64,000 nucleotides of DNA from an uncultured Ruminococcus sp. (GTDB taxonomy: Bacteria > Bacillota > Clostridia > Lachnospirales > Lachnospiraceae). The stretch lies in contig UQVC01000001.1 of assembly GCA_900544395.1 (NCBI GenBank), positions 147,749-211,748 of the forward strand. The letters run 5' to 3'. Positions within the stretch are counted from its first letter, which is position 1, and every line of letters begins with the position of its first letter. Under the pieces are notes generated by a model, which made no database searches, was not told the DNA's origin, and saw only the letters and a program-made list of their open reading frames with translations. Below are positions 16,820 through 25,811 of this stretch, piece after piece. Both the position numbers and the translations under genes were made by a program.

Positions 16820-18277
16820 ATGAAACGAGAACAATTTGGTTCCCGTCTGGGCTTTATCTTGGTATCTGCGGGATGTGCCATCGGACTTGGGAATGTCTGG
16901 AAGTTCCCATATATGGCTGGAAAATACGGCGGAGCAGCCTTTATTTTAGTCTACCTGCTGTTTCTGGTCATTTTGGGGCTTCCGATCATCGTATGTGAAT
17001 TCAGCGTGGGAAGAGCCAGCCAGAAGAGTATCGCTACTTCTTACAACGCACTGGAGCCGCCCCACACAAAATGGCATTATGCACGCTGGGTAGCCATTGC
17101 CGGAAATTATCTCCTGGTTATGTTTTATTCCATGGTGGGCGGCTGGATGCTTTATTACTGTTTCCGCATGGCAAAAGGAGAATTTACAGGGGTAACCGCT
17201 TCGGAAGTATCTGAAAAATATGCCGGCATGCTTTCTTCGGTTCCTACCCTGTCCCTCTGGACGGTACTGGTCATTCTGTTATCTTTCGGCATCTGCAGTA
17301 TCGGTCTGCAAAAGGGTGTGGAAAAGATCATGAAAGTGACCATGCTCTGTCTTCTGGCGATCATGGTCGTCCTGACGATCCGTTCCGTGACGCTTTCCGG
17401 TTCTTCGGAAGGGCTTCGCTTTTTCCTGGTTCCGGATTTTGACCGCATGGTGGAAAACGGAATTGGAAACGTGATCTTCGGAGCCATGAGTCAGGCATTT
17501 TTCACCTTGAGCATCGGAATGGGCGGCATGGCGATCTTCGGAAGCTATCTGGACAAAAAGCGCTCCCTTGCCGGAGAGTCTGTCAGCATCGTACTTCTGG
17601 ACACCTGCGTTGCACTGATGGCAGGACTGATCGTAATCCCATCCTGCTTTGCCTTTGGAGTGGAGCCGGATGCGGGACCGGGACTGGTATTTATCACATT
17701 GCCGAACATTTTCACACAGATGGCCGGAGGACGGGTCTGGGGCTCCTTATTCTTCCTGTTCTTATTCTGTGCGGCACTCTCCACCATTGTAGGAGTCTTT
17801 GAAAACATCGTCTCCTTCTGGATGGATCTGTTTGGATGGAAACGGACGAAAGCGGTGGGGATCAACATTGTCCTGATCACCGTCTTAAGTATCCCCTGTA
17901 TCCTCGGATTCAGCGTATGGTCCGGATTTCAGCCTCTGGGTCCCGGAACAAATATCATGGATCTGGAAGACTTTATTGTCTCCAACAATATTCTTCCCCT
18001 TGGTTCTGTTGTATACCTTCTGTTCTGTACCCATAAAAACGGATGGGGATGGAAATATTTCATACAGGAGGCCAACAGCGGCAACGGGCTGAAGTTTCCG
18101 ACAAAAGTCCGCTTCTATATGACCCATATCCTGCCATGGATCGTTGTGGTCATCTATCTGAAAGGATACTACGACATGTTCCATCCACAGGGTACTCTCA
18201 CCTTTGTGATCTGGATGCTGATCGCATTCGGCTGCCTTGGATTCATTTTTTACATTTCAAGAAGCCGCAAAAAATAA
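16820..18277 (+). CDS. Sodium-dependent amino-acid symporter (NSS/SNF family)
   Basis: 485 residues with about 11-12 membrane helices. Helix 1 carries the unwound sodium-site motif GCAIGLGNVWKFPYMAGK, a signature of the LeuT-like family. GLPIIVCEFSVGRASQ (helix 2) and the helix 6 region FFTLSIGMGGMAIFGSYL are also present. It imports a small neutral or aromatic amino acid together with Na+; the substrate cannot be told. ATG 16820 follows GGAGG by 5 nt. Divergent from glnS; a glutamine-related role is only a guess. Confidence 0.93.
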   Translation: MKREQFGSRLGFILVSAGCAIGLGNVWKFPYMAGKYGGAAFILVYLLFLVILGLPIIVCEFSVGRASQKSIATSYNALEPPHTKWHYARWVAIAGNYLLVMFYSMVGGWMLYYCFRMAKGEFTGVTASEVSEKYAGMLSSVPTLSLWTVLVILLSFGICSIGLQKGVEKIMKVTMLCLLAIMVVLTIRSVTLSGSSEGLRFFLVPDFDRMVENGIGNVIFGAMSQAFFTLSIGMGGMAIFGSYLDKKRSLAGESVSIVLLDTCVALMAGLIVIPSCFAFGVEPDAGPGLVFITLPNIFTQMAGGRVWGSLFFLFLFCAALSTIVGVFENIVSFWMDLFGWKRTKAVGINIVLITVLSIPCILGFSVWSGFQPLGPGTNIMDLEDFIVSNNILPLGSVVYLLFCTHKNGWGWKYFIQEANSGNGLKFPTKVRFYMTHILPWIVVVIYLKGYYDMFHPQGTLTFVIWMLIAFGCLGFIFYISRSRKK

Positions 18278-18280
18278 AAA

Positions 18281-18330
18281 GGACCGATACCGGCAGGCTT
18301 TTCTCTGCTTTGCCGGTATCGGTTCTTTTT
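18281..18330. terminator. Bidirectional terminator
   Basis: ACCGATACCGGCA/TGCCGGTATCGGT with T-tracts on both sides, between the symporter and the NUDIX gene. Confidence 0.85.
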
Positions 18331-18334
18331 CTTC

Positions 18335-19033
18335 TTATTCTGCCAGTCGTTCTCTTAAAAGACACAGCGCCTGTACGAGGATCGCCGCATGATCCACCGC
18401 GATCTTTCCTCCTGAAAGCACTCTGTATTTTCGTTCCCGGATCAGACCCTCTCTGCGGATCTCTTCCACCGCTGCACAGGTATCGAGTTTTTTCTCCTCA
18501 TTGGTGATCCGAAGCTCCCAGATATTTCTTTCGAGAACTCCCGGATGACTTTCTTTTCTCTGTAAATCAACACTGCACCAGGCGGCATCCGCCGCATCGT
18601 CCCCTGCCTGTACGGTGACATCGTTCTCCTCCACAAGGGACAGATATGCGGTGGTGATCACCCGGGTTCTAGGATCTCTGTCGTAATCTCCATAGACCGC
18701 AAACTGTTCCATAGGAAGCCCCTTTACCCCCGTTTCTTCCTCCAGTTCCCGTCTTGCCGTATCTTCCAGATTCTCTCTCATTTCGGCAAACCCGCCGGGC
18801 AGCGCCCAGAACCCGATGCTTGGATGATTGCTTCTTCGTACCAGAATCACCTTTAACTGGTTTACATCCAAAAGCTTGCCTGTTTTGGAAAAGATCACCG
18901 CATCTGTGGTACAGCTTGGTGTCTCATACTTATGAGGATCGTAGTGCTCCAGAAAGGTCTCCAGGTCTTCTCCCTGCCTGTTTTTCTCTTTTGTCCCGTA
19001 AAACTTGTCAATTTCTTTTAAAAACGCCGCCAT
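18335..19033 (-). CDS. NUDIX hydrolase
   Basis: 232 residues. The NUDIX box GGFAEMRENLEDTARRELEE plus ETGV matches GX5EX7REUXEEXGU. The C-terminal region (about 150-232) may be a winged helix, as in NrtR-type regulators or longer ADP-ribose pyrophosphatases, so the protein could hydrolyse ADP-ribose-like compounds or sense them. The ribosome-binding site AGGAGG lies 9 nt before the start. No NAD genes are nearby, so a regulatory role is not supported by context. Confidence 0.85.
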   Translation of the reverse strand: MAAFLKEIDKFYGTKEKNRQGEDLETFLEHYDPHKYETPSCTTDAVIFSKTGKLLDVNQLKVILVRRSNHPSIGFWALPGGFAEMRENLEDTARRELEEETGVKGLPMEQFAVYGDYDRDPRTRVITTAYLSLVEENDVTVQAGDDAADAAWCSVDLQRKESHPGVLERNIWELRITNEEKKLDTCAAVEEIRREGLIRERKYRVLSGGKIAVDHAAILVQALCLLRERLAE

Positions 19034-19114
19034 CTGTGTCTGCCTCCTGTCCGAATCGTTCTTTTCCTAACAGTATAGGCGTTTTTCCAGTTTCTGTAAA
19101 GAAATCTAAACTAC

Positions 19115-20596
19115 TTATTTTACTTTTACATATGGAGCGGCTGCACCCTCCTCTGCGTTTCCATATCCCGGATAGATATCCAGATATAAGGAATCCAACT
19201 GATCCTCATCCGCCACATAAACCAGTGTATATTCCAATGTTTCTCCTGCTGCCAGCGGCCGGAACAGCGCATGCTTGATTCTCTGAACACCTTCTGTATA
19301 GTAGATCTTGTCAAAATAAATCGGGAAAGATGCCATATCATTTGACAGCCACTGCAGTTCATAATTTTCATTTGCACTAGTCAGCGTATAATCTGTCTTT
19401 GACAGACTTCCGTCTTCATTGGTTTTCATTGCAGTCAGATCCGGCGCAATGCTGACTCCGTCAGCCGCATTCCACTCCGTCTGGAAATCAGAACAATTCT
19501 CTGCCTGCATCGTTACAACTACATATTTAGAATTCACGGTCTCTGCTTCTTTTGCTGCTTTTGTATCTGCTGTAATCGTCTCTCCCGCATCAAACAGATA
19601 TCTTTCATGCGGTTTCAAAGAGGTATCTTCATTGATCCACGGCGCAATCTTTTCATATTCCACAAAATTTTCTTTTGGGAACTGATCCAAAGGCAGGGTA
19701 TCCTGGATCTTGATATCCTTGACTGTAAACCGGATATCTTCAGACTCCGGTGATTCCTGGCCTCTGAACGGATTTTTGATTTCTTCTCCTACTGAATGCA
19801 CATTTTCTGCCGGAACAATCCCTTCTGCAATTACCTGCATTTTTTCCTCCGACTGTTTCTTTTCTTCGATTTCCGCCTGGATTTCTTCTTCTGAAGGATA
19901 CGGTACTGTCTCATCCAAAACAGTAACTTTCAATCCTTCTGCTACTTTCTCGATTTCTTCTTTCGGAAGATCACTGGTACTTTGGATATGAATTCCATAT
20001 CCCTCTTCTTCATTGAACAGATACAATGATTTATTGGTCTTCTCACTGTCTACATACTCGGAGTCCGTCAGAAACAGATCCAGTTTTGTATGTTCTGTAT
20101 CTGCGGTCTTCACCCGACTGTCCTTGCGGAATTTCTGGAGCGAATCATCCACTCTGGACATCCTGTATAACTCTGCCGCATTATACGGCAGGATTGAAAT
20201 CCCACTGTCTGCTTCTTCGTTGCGCCATTTTCCACCATATGGTCCTTCTTCCTGATATTCATACCCATCCGGCATATAGGTCGGCTCGACCTTGATCTGA
20301 TGTGCCTCTTTCTGCTTTGTATCCACTTCAATCTGATACTGCAGGGTATCCCCTACCTCACTTCTCGTTACATTGAGATATTTTGTCACTGCAACTGCCG
20401 TGATGGAAAGCCCCGCTGTCAGAACTGCCGCTGCTGCCAGACCTGTCCAAAGTTTGTATTTTCTGGTATGTCTTCTTGTGGTCCGGATCCCAAGCTGTTC
20501 ATATGCGTGTTTCATTCCCTCATCTACGCATTCAGGGATATCCATCTCCCTCCCCATAATTTTCTTCATCTCATCTACAGAATAGTCTTTCTTCAT
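19115..20596 (-). CDS. Membrane-bound anti-sigma factor (DUF4179)
   Basis: 493 residues. The N-terminal cytosolic domain (1-55, MKKDYSVDEMKKIMG) is followed by one membrane helix (about 57-75) and a large extracellular DUF4179-type domain with a Glu/Lys-rich segment near 220-260. It is the second gene after the ECF sigma factor (17 bp gap), the usual arrangement in which it holds the sigma factor inactive until an envelope signal arrives. AGGAGG precedes ATG 20596; a GTG further up overlaps the sigma gene and is not favoured. Confidence 0.85.
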   Translation of the reverse strand: MKKDYSVDEMKKIMGREMDIPECVDEGMKHAYEQLGIRTTRRHTRKYKLWTGLAAAAVLTAGLSITAVAVTKYLNVTRSEVGDTLQYQIEVDTKQKEAHQIKVEPTYMPDGYEYQEEGPYGGKWRNEEADSGISILPYNAAELYRMSRVDDSLQKFRKDSRVKTADTEHTKLDLFLTDSEYVDSEKTNKSLYLFNEEEGYGIHIQSTSDLPKEEIEKVAEGLKVTVLDETVPYPSEEEIQAEIEEKKQSEEKMQVIAEGIVPAENVHSVGEEIKNPFRGQESPESEDIRFTVKDIKIQDTLPLDQFPKENFVEYEKIAPWINEDTSLKPHERYLFDAGETITADTKAAKEAETVNSKYVVVTMQAENCSDFQTEWNAADGVSIAPDLTAMKTNEDGSLSKTDYTLTSANENYELQWLSNDMASFPIYFDKIYYTEGVQRIKHALFRPLAAGETLEYTLVYVADEDQLDSLYLDIYPGYGNAEEGAAAPYVKVK

Positions 20597-20613
20597 TATC
20601 ACTGCCTCCTTTT

Positions 20614-21111
20614 CTAACACATGGAATACGCATGTTCAAATTTCTTTCGCCCTCTGGACAGTCTGGTTTTTACTGTATTCTCATCCATCTCCAGTATCTG
20701 TGCGATCTCCTTGATCTTAAATCCTTCTCCATAATATAAAAGAAGCACTGTCCGGTATTTTTCATCCAGAGAATTCATCAATTCCTGAAATTCGTAATTC
20801 TGCATCTCCATACACGTATTCTCCTGTTCTTCTACCTGTTCCAACGGATATTCCCGCCTCTTTTCTGCCAGTATATCTTTACAGTTGTTGATCAGGATCC
20901 TGGTCAGCCATGTCTTGAAATACTCCGCATGTTTCAGACGGTCCATGTGTTCGTAACAATCGATCACCGTCTCCTGGATCGCATCTGCAATGTCTGCATC
21001 CTCTTTCAGATAACTCCTTGCCACTTTGTACATGCTGCTTTTACAGTGTTCCATCAGTTCCACAAATGCCTGATCGTCTTTCTTCTGCGCCCGCTTCACC
21101 AGATATTTCAT
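20614..21111 (-). CDS. ECF RNA polymerase sigma factor
   Basis: 165 residues with region 2 (AYLKE-type helix, DIADAIQETVIDCYEHMDRL, WLTRILINNCKDIL) and region 4 (DEKYRTVLLLYYGEGFKIKEIAQIL followed by TVKTRLSRGRKK). It resembles the SigV/SigW-like envelope stress group. It is probably autoregulated from the TGAAAC...GGTCTAA element at 21155-21184 and cotranscribed with the DUF4179 anti-sigma gene. Confidence 0.92.
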   Translation of the reverse strand: MKYLVKRAQKKDDQAFVELMEHCKSSMYKVARSYLKEDADIADAIQETVIDCYEHMDRLKHAEYFKTWLTRILINNCKDILAEKRREYPLEQVEEQENTCMEMQNYEFQELMNSLDEKYRTVLLLYYGEGFKIKEIAQILEMDENTVKTRLSRGRKKFEHAYSMC

Positions 21112-21154
21112 CGCTTCTCACCCCGCTTTCCTGTTTTTTGGCTCTTTACACTCA

Positions 21155-21184
21155 TTAGACCATACTTCTTTCAAAAAAGTTTCA
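21155..21184 (-). promoter_or_regulatory. Candidate ECF-type autoregulated promoter
   Basis: TGAAAC (21179-21184) followed by a T-run, 17 bp, then GGTCTAA (21155-21161) on the minus strand. This is the general look of ECF promoters (TGAAAC/CGTC class) and lies 44 bp upstream of the sigma gene. Confidence 0.5.
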
Positions 21185-21193
21185 TCCCATCAT

Positions 21194-21235
21194 AAAAAAA
21201 TCAGTCTCGGTAATTTTCATGAGACTGATTTTTGC
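21194..21235 (-). terminator. Terminator of the cysteine desulfidase-type gene
   Basis: AAAATCAGTCTC/GAGACTGATTTT stem with a T-run on both sides, starting directly at the stop codon. Confidence 0.85.
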
Positions 21236-22531
21236 TTATTTTTCAATATCTTCTATTTTTGTCTTTCCAATCATCAGATTTAAAATCTCTACATCGGTCT
21301 GTTTCATTCCCGCTCTTCCCACATATCCGACCGCTTTGATCGTATCTTCCGGACAATCCATGACAAGTCCCTCTCCGCAGGAAAAGGTCAGTCCCCGCAT
21401 GGCCATCTTATGACTTAAGATCGCTGCTTGCAAGGCGGTTGCGATCTTAGCCGCACAGCTTGGTTTCGCTCCGTCACATACGATCCCGCCTGCATCTGCT
21501 ATGGTGTTGACTACAGTATTCTGAATCTGCTCCAGGCTGCCTTTGCAAAGGTATGTGATCCCGGCTCCGGCCCCTGCCGCCGCACAGACAGCTCCACAAT
21601 AAGCGGAGAGGGAACCGATGTATCGCTTCTGGTTCAATGCAACCAGATTGGATACGCACAGGGCCCGGCAGATCTCATCTTCACTTTTATGCAGCTCTTT
21701 TCCGTATTCCATCACCGGAAGCGAACAGGTCATTCCCTGATTCCCCGAACCGGAATTGATGATCACCGGCATGGAACATCCGCTCATCCTGGCATCCGAA
21801 CCGGCTGCAGCGGCAGCCACCGCCCTCCACTTCACATCCTCACCATATTCCTCTGCAATCACTTTTCCAACCTGAGCACCCCATTCGTGTGTCAGCCCTT
21901 CTTTCGAAATCCTGGAATTATAGCGCATCTGCCGCAGCAGAACGGGTCTGATCTCTTCCAGATCCACCTGATCTGCAAATGCTATAATGTCTTCCAGATT
22001 CAACAGACTTTTATCCACTTCTTCCTCATCTGCTTTTTCCTCGGTCTGATGCTGATACAATACTTTCCCGTTTTTCTCGATCCTTGTAATGTTGGTATGC
22101 TCCTGTTCGATCACAACAACCGCTTCCTGATTTCCACATACCACATGCGTCTCAATGTAAAGATTTGCAACCCCTTCTTTCAGCATGCACCTGCAGAAAT
22201 CAGCGGATAACAGCTTTCTGGTCTTCTCAATCTCTTCTTTTGTCACAGATTCCAGCACTTCCAGCGCCTGCGAGGCATCTCCTCCTACAAGTCCCAGGAT
22301 AGCTGCTGCTTCCACACCCTTCATGCCATCCGAGTTGGGTACTTTTACTCCTTTTACATTTTTTATAATATTCCCGGAACACCAGACTGTCATGTGTTCG
22401 GGAAATACTCCCAATACTTCTCCTGCTTTCGCCGCTGCGTATGCCAATGCAATCGGTTCTGTACACCCCAGCGCCGGTATCAGTTCTTTTTTGAGAATTT
22501 TAATATAGCTTTCATAGGTTGTCTGATCCAT
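21236..22531 (-). CDS. L-cysteine desulfidase / UPF0597 (CyuA-like) enzyme
   Basis: 431 residues. The N-terminal ELIPALGCTEPIALAYAAAKA and the blocks CSGNIIKNVKGVKVPNS, SGSGNQGMTCSLPV and CDGAKPSCAAKIATAL are those of the UPF0597 family, annotated as serine dehydratase alpha-like or L-cysteine desulfidase (Fe-S dependent: cysteine to pyruvate, ammonia and sulfide). The conserved Cys residues are consistent with a cluster. ATG 22531 follows GGAGGATGTT. Serine as substrate cannot be excluded. Monocistronic. Confidence 0.85.
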   Translation of the reverse strand: MDQTTYESYIKILKKELIPALGCTEPIALAYAAAKAGEVLGVFPEHMTVWCSGNIIKNVKGVKVPNSDGMKGVEAAAILGLVGGDASQALEVLESVTKEEIEKTRKLLSADFCRCMLKEGVANLYIETHVVCGNQEAVVVIEQEHTNITRIEKNGKVLYQHQTEEKADEEEVDKSLLNLEDIIAFADQVDLEEIRPVLLRQMRYNSRISKEGLTHEWGAQVGKVIAEEYGEDVKWRAVAAAAAGSDARMSGCSMPVIINSGSGNQGMTCSLPVMEYGKELHKSEDEICRALCVSNLVALNQKRYIGSLSAYCGAVCAAAGAGAGITYLCKGSLEQIQNTVVNTIADAGGIVCDGAKPSCAAKIATALQAAILSHKMAMRGLTFSCGEGLVMDCPEDTIKAVGYVGRAGMKQTDVEILNLMIGKTKIEDIEK

Positions 22532-22616
22532 AACATCCTCCACAGTTTCTCTGATTCGTATTATAATGATTTAATATAGCAGACATCTGTAATTTTTGCA
22601 ATCCACTGCTGCATCT

Positions 22617-22976
22617 TCAATTGGCATACTGATAATTCTGATCTTCCATAAAGATCAGTCCCTTTCCCTCTAAATACCATTCAATTTCTGTAAGTAGCTG
22701 CAAGAATCGATACTTTTCTTTTCCATTCCTCCACTCCATCATCCAGGCATCCTCATACATTCTCTTTACAGAATTCCAGTCCCGCAGCAAAATACGCTCC
22801 AGCTGCTCCCATCCGTCATACCTTACCAGAATGCAGATCTCGACGTTATTCCCCATACGTTCAACCTGCCTGTAAAAATAGGAATACTCTGTCTGGTCCA
22901 TATTCCGGACAAAATCTGTCAGTTCCTGCAACGCCTCTCTAAGCGGCTCCAGATTCTGCTTCCTCAGTTTGCTCAT
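22617..22976 (-). CDS. Hypothetical protein, 119 residues
   Basis: The most likely start is ATG 22976 (MSKLRKQNLEPLREALQ), preceded by AGGGGGAA. The protein is helical, rich in Trp, Tyr, Glu and Arg (WMMEWRNGKEKYRFLQLLTEIEWYLEG), soluble and without Cys pairs. Family not recognised. An upstream in-frame ATG at 23021 is possible. It ends about 40 bp before the cyuA-like promoter region. Confidence 0.55.
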   Translation of the reverse strand: MSKLRKQNLEPLREALQELTDFVRNMDQTEYSYFYRQVERMGNNVEICILVRYDGWEQLERILLRDWNSVKRMYEDAWMMEWRNGKEKYRFLQLLTEIEWYLEGKGLIFMEDQNYQYAN

Positions 22977-23239
22977 ATGTTCCCCCTCTGTCTCCTCCCA
23001 GAAAACAACCACCCTTCTCATACATTCAGTATACCATACTTCTTTCAGGAAAAAGCAGGAGAATCTCCTTTTCCCATGGTTTTTCGACACATTTTGGTGA
23101 CAGTACAGACATTCATATCCTGCCGTCCGGGCTTTCTTCTGGACTTTCAGGAAATTCAGGTATACAATGAAGAACGGATCCGATTGATTTCGATTGAAAT
23201 CATCCAAAATATCAACAAAACAAACAGGAGATTTTACAA

Positions 23240-23686
23240 ATGAAATTTATCATTCAACGAGTGACAGAAGCTTCTGTCACTGTGGACGAACACACCATCG
23301 GAAGCATCCAGAAAGGATTTCTCGTCCTGATCGGCGTCTCTGACACAGATACCAAAGAAGTTGCCGACAAGCTGATCAAAAAAATGATCGGACTGCGCAT
23401 TTTTGAAGATGCAAACGGAAAAACCAACCTTTCCCTTGCGGATGTAGACGGAAGCCTGCTTCTTGTTTCCCAGTTCACACTATATGCCAACTGCAAAAAA
23501 GGAAATCGCCCAAGCTTCATAGAAGCAGGTGCTCCTGATAAGGCAAATGTGCTTTATGAATACATCATTTCCAAATGCCGCCAGTCGGTATCCTGCGTAG
23601 AAACCGGCGAATTTGGAGCTGATATGAAAGTTGCACTGGTCAATGACGGGCCTTTTACCATTATTTTAGACTCCGAGACACTATAG
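23240..23686 (+). CDS. dtd: D-aminoacyl-tRNA deacylase
   Basis: 148 residues, full length. MKFIIQRVTEASVTVD, the SQFTLYANCKKGNRPSF motif and NDGPFTIILDS (Gly-cisPro loop) are diagnostic. It hydrolyses D-amino acids, and also glycine, mischarged onto tRNAs. AGGAG lies 9 nt before the start. In many Firmicutes dtd follows relA; here it stands alone and overlaps the end of the convergent gene by 6 bp. Confidence 0.96.
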   Translation: MKFIIQRVTEASVTVDEHTIGSIQKGFLVLIGVSDTDTKEVADKLIKKMIGLRIFEDANGKTNLSLADVDGSLLLVSQFTLYANCKKGNRPSFIEAGAPDKANVLYEYIISKCRQSVSCVETGEFGADMKVALVNDGPFTIILDSETL

Positions 23687-24064
23687 CGGATTCTCAAAGA
23701 CACGTATTTCCCAGGAATGCGTGTCTTTTTCCTTTCTCCTGCATTGAAGTTCAAATTCCCACCGGGAATAATACGGCATCCCATATACCCGAAAAACAAT
23801 GCTGGAAACCTCTTCCAGTTCTTCGCTGAACTGTACACTCTGGAAATTGTTTTCTTCTGCCATCTGCAGCAATGTCTCCGCAAACTTTTCCCGATCTTTT
23901 ATTTTCCACGGATTCGCCGTCACTTCCACATACAGACTTTGTTCCATGCCACGCTGACGGATCATTGTAGATCTTACATCCGGTTCCTGCTGTATGACTG
24001 TCCAGATCCATACGGCCAAAAGACATCCTGTCAGCAGACAGATTCCTTTTCTGATTCTTTTCAC
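23681..24064 (-). CDS. Hypothetical membrane-anchored protein, 127 residues
   Basis: Starts at a GTG (24064) 2 nt after AAGGA. A basic stretch MKRIRKG and one hydrophobic helix (9-24) are followed by a soluble domain with alternating strands (SIVFRVYGMPYYSRWEFELQ). No lipobox. Function unknown. It converges on dtd, overlapping the last 6 bp. Confidence 0.55.
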   Translation of the reverse strand: MKRIRKGICLLTGCLLAVWIWTVIQQEPDVRSTMIRQRGMEQSLYVEVTANPWKIKDREKFAETLLQMAEENNFQSVQFSEELEEVSSIVFRVYGMPYYSRWEFELQCRRKEKDTHSWEIRVFENPL

Positions 24065-24175
24065 GTTCCTTCTCCATCAAATTTTAATACAGGTGTATAT
24101 TTCTACATCTATATTATATTGCATCTTATATTTTTATACAACTGCACATATACTTTAGGAAAGGCAGGTGTGGAT

Positions 24176-24400
24176 ATGAACAAGATTGTGATTGATTTAG
24201 ATGTAGTAATGAAAGAAAAAGGGATCAGTAAAAATGCTGTCTGCAAACATTGCAATTTGCAGCGGACACAATTAAACAACTACTGTAAAAATAAGATTTC
24301 CCGGATTGATTTGAAGATTCTTGCCAGGCTGTGCGAATATTTAAAATGTGATCTGACTGATATTTTAAAACTGGTGGAAGAAGAGGATGAACCCACCTAA
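24176..24400 (+). CDS. Small XRE-family (Cro/C1-type) regulator
   Basis: 74 residues. A helix-turn-helix spans about 12-60 (MKEKGISKNAVCKHCNLQRT, then KISRIDLKILARLCEYLKCD), ending DLTDILKLVEEEDEPT; it resembles YozG. ATG 24176 follows AGGAAAGG. The target is unknown; it stands alone just before tRNA-Thr and the Abi locus. Confidence 0.8.
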   Translation: MNKIVIDLDVVMKEKGISKNAVCKHCNLQRTQLNNYCKNKISRIDLKILARLCEYLKCDLTDILKLVEEEDEPT

Positions 24401-24477
24401 AAACTGCGGCAGTATCTTCTGTTCCTGAAATATTGCCGCAATTATTGTTTCATTTTGAAATTTCTGTTGAAAAAACA

Positions 24478-24507
24478 TTGACAAATACATCCTTTTTAAT
24501 GTATAGT
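24478..24507 (+). promoter_or_regulatory. tRNA-Thr promoter
   Basis: TTGACA (24478-24483), 18 bp, TATAGT (24502-24507), 24 bp before the tRNA. Confidence 0.75.
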
Positions 24508-24531
24508 ATTAGTGTTGTGTTTATCACATAA

Positions 24532-24604
24532 GCTGCTATGGCGCAGTCGGTAGCGCGTCGCCTTGGTAAGGCGGAGGTCGGGGGTTCAAGTCCCCTTGGC
24601 AGCT
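24532..24604 (+). tRNA. tRNA-Thr (GGT)
   Basis: 73-nt cloverleaf: acceptor GCTGCTA/TGGCAGC, D-stem GCGC, anticodon loop TTGGTAA (GGT), T-arm GGGGG TTCAAGT CCCCT, discriminator T; no encoded CCA. Confidence 0.95.
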
Positions 24605-24611
24605 TTTTAAA

Positions 24612-24657
24612 GAGGGTATCGCAAAATCATCAAACCATATGATTTTGCGGTACCCTC
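24612..24657 (+). terminator. Terminator-like hairpin after tRNA-Thr
   Basis: GAGGGTATCGCAAAATCAT pairs with ATGATTTTGCGGTACCCTC (one mismatch), about 8 bp after the tRNA; the loop is small. The T-tract after it is weak (CATTCTAT). Confidence 0.65.
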
Positions 24658-24782
24658 ATTCTATACCTGGAAAAATCCAAAAAGTATTGACGAATTTAAC
24701 ACAACTCTCGCTGATATTCTGGCCGATTCCTCAAACACTAAGATCAAGCTCTTGTTTATACAAAGATCAATTCCATCAAAAT

Positions 24783-24816
24783 AAAAATGGCGAAGTGTTT
24801 ATCGTAACACTCCGCC
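24783..24816 (-). terminator. Terminator of the Abi gene
   Basis: Minus-strand GGCGGAGTGTT/AACACTTCGCC stem followed by ATTTTTATTTT. Confidence 0.8.
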
Positions 24817-24887
24817 GAAAGCCTAACCGCTTTGAGCAAAAATGCTTGGTTAGGTCTGCTTTACTATTCTATGCAGTTCTGCTACAT

Positions 24888-25796
24888 TTATACACTTAAA
24901 TGTACTTTCCAATCCGCTGGAAGATTCATTGCTGTCAGACTGACTACACCAACATTATTTTGAATCAACTTATCAAAAGCATCTACAAATACTGTCCATT
25001 CCTCATCGGATGAACGCAGATACTTCATCGCCAGTAGAATTTGATACAAACCATTATGTACCGGCGGAGGTGCGACTTTATCTACATCCGGAATTTCCGG
25101 TGTCGTATGTATTGTGCGATTGTAAATTCTGGAATTATGAGCACACATATTACGCAATACTGAAACACCCTGTATCCATGAAGCAAGCATTTTCTGTGAT
25201 GGATTTACCAAATTTCCTTTTTTCGATTTATATTGGTAATTAGCCGCTAATATGGAATACGAACTTCCAGTACCTGTTTTCAAATTCTTAATTATCTTCG
25301 ATAGCGTACCAAATGAAAGAACTTCAACAGCTGCCCATACAGGCACCTCTCCATCATGATTATCAAAATTATGCTTGATAAACACATCATTAGAGCGAGC
25401 AATTTCTGACGCTACTGTAGACATATTCTGCCAATACAATTTTTTCTCTTTAAAAATTGATGAGTCTTGCAAAACAAGTGACTCTCCATGTATAAGCAAT
25501 GCTTCCACTAATCGTACTCTCAAAGCTACTTCTATCTTGGAGATCATTGAAAAAATCAAAACAGATAATTCCTGATCAAATTGATACAATCTTAAAATAT
25601 CTTCAAACTTTGTTCCCGGAACATACTTCTTTGTAGCATTATCATATAGGTGGAACGAGTAGCCACGCAAACGATAAAATCCAACTGACTTTAATACCTT
25701 TTCTACGTTTGCACGAGAAGTAATTACCATTCCTGCCTCAATATATGATTGTACCTGCTGTGCTATTGTTAATATTTGTTTTGGATATTGATACAT
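24888..25796 (-). CDS. AbiF/AbiD-like abortive-infection protein (Abi_2, HEPN)
   Basis: 302 residues from ATG 25796 (MYQYPKQILT). The N-terminal GFYRLRGYSFHLYD (39-52) and the C-terminal LASWIQGVSVLRNMCAHNSR (204-223) are the Abi_2 family blocks. RNMCAH (215-220) is an RNxxxH HEPN ribonuclease motif, and RGYSFH (44-49) is a second Rx4H. Relatives arrest growth of phage-infected cells, probably by RNA cleavage. The gene sits behind its own consensus promoter and a hairpin RNA (25812-25866), has its own terminator and is A+T richer than the core genes, so it looks acquired next to tRNA-Thr. The ribosome-binding site GGGGTG is weak. Confidence 0.85.
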   Translation of the reverse strand: MYQYPKQILTIAQQVQSYIEAGMVITSRANVEKVLKSVGFYRLRGYSFHLYDNATKKYVPGTKFEDILRLYQFDQELSVLIFSMISKIEVALRVRLVEALLIHGESLVLQDSSIFKEKKLYWQNMSTVASEIARSNDVFIKHNFDNHDGEVPVWAAVEVLSFGTLSKIIKNLKTGTGSSYSILAANYQYKSKKGNLVNPSQKMLASWIQGVSVLRNMCAHNSRIYNRTIHTTPEIPDVDKVAPPPVHNGLYQILLAMKYLRSSDEEWTVFVDAFDKLIQNNVGVVSLTAMNLPADWKVHLSV

Positions 25797-25811
25797 AAAA
25801 CACCCCATAAA

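Noticed and set aside
24639..24899. Plus-strand frame of 86 codons after tRNA-Thr
   Set aside because: It begins inside the terminator hairpin, has no ribosome-binding site and runs through the Abi terminator. At best a decayed remnant, noted in findings.
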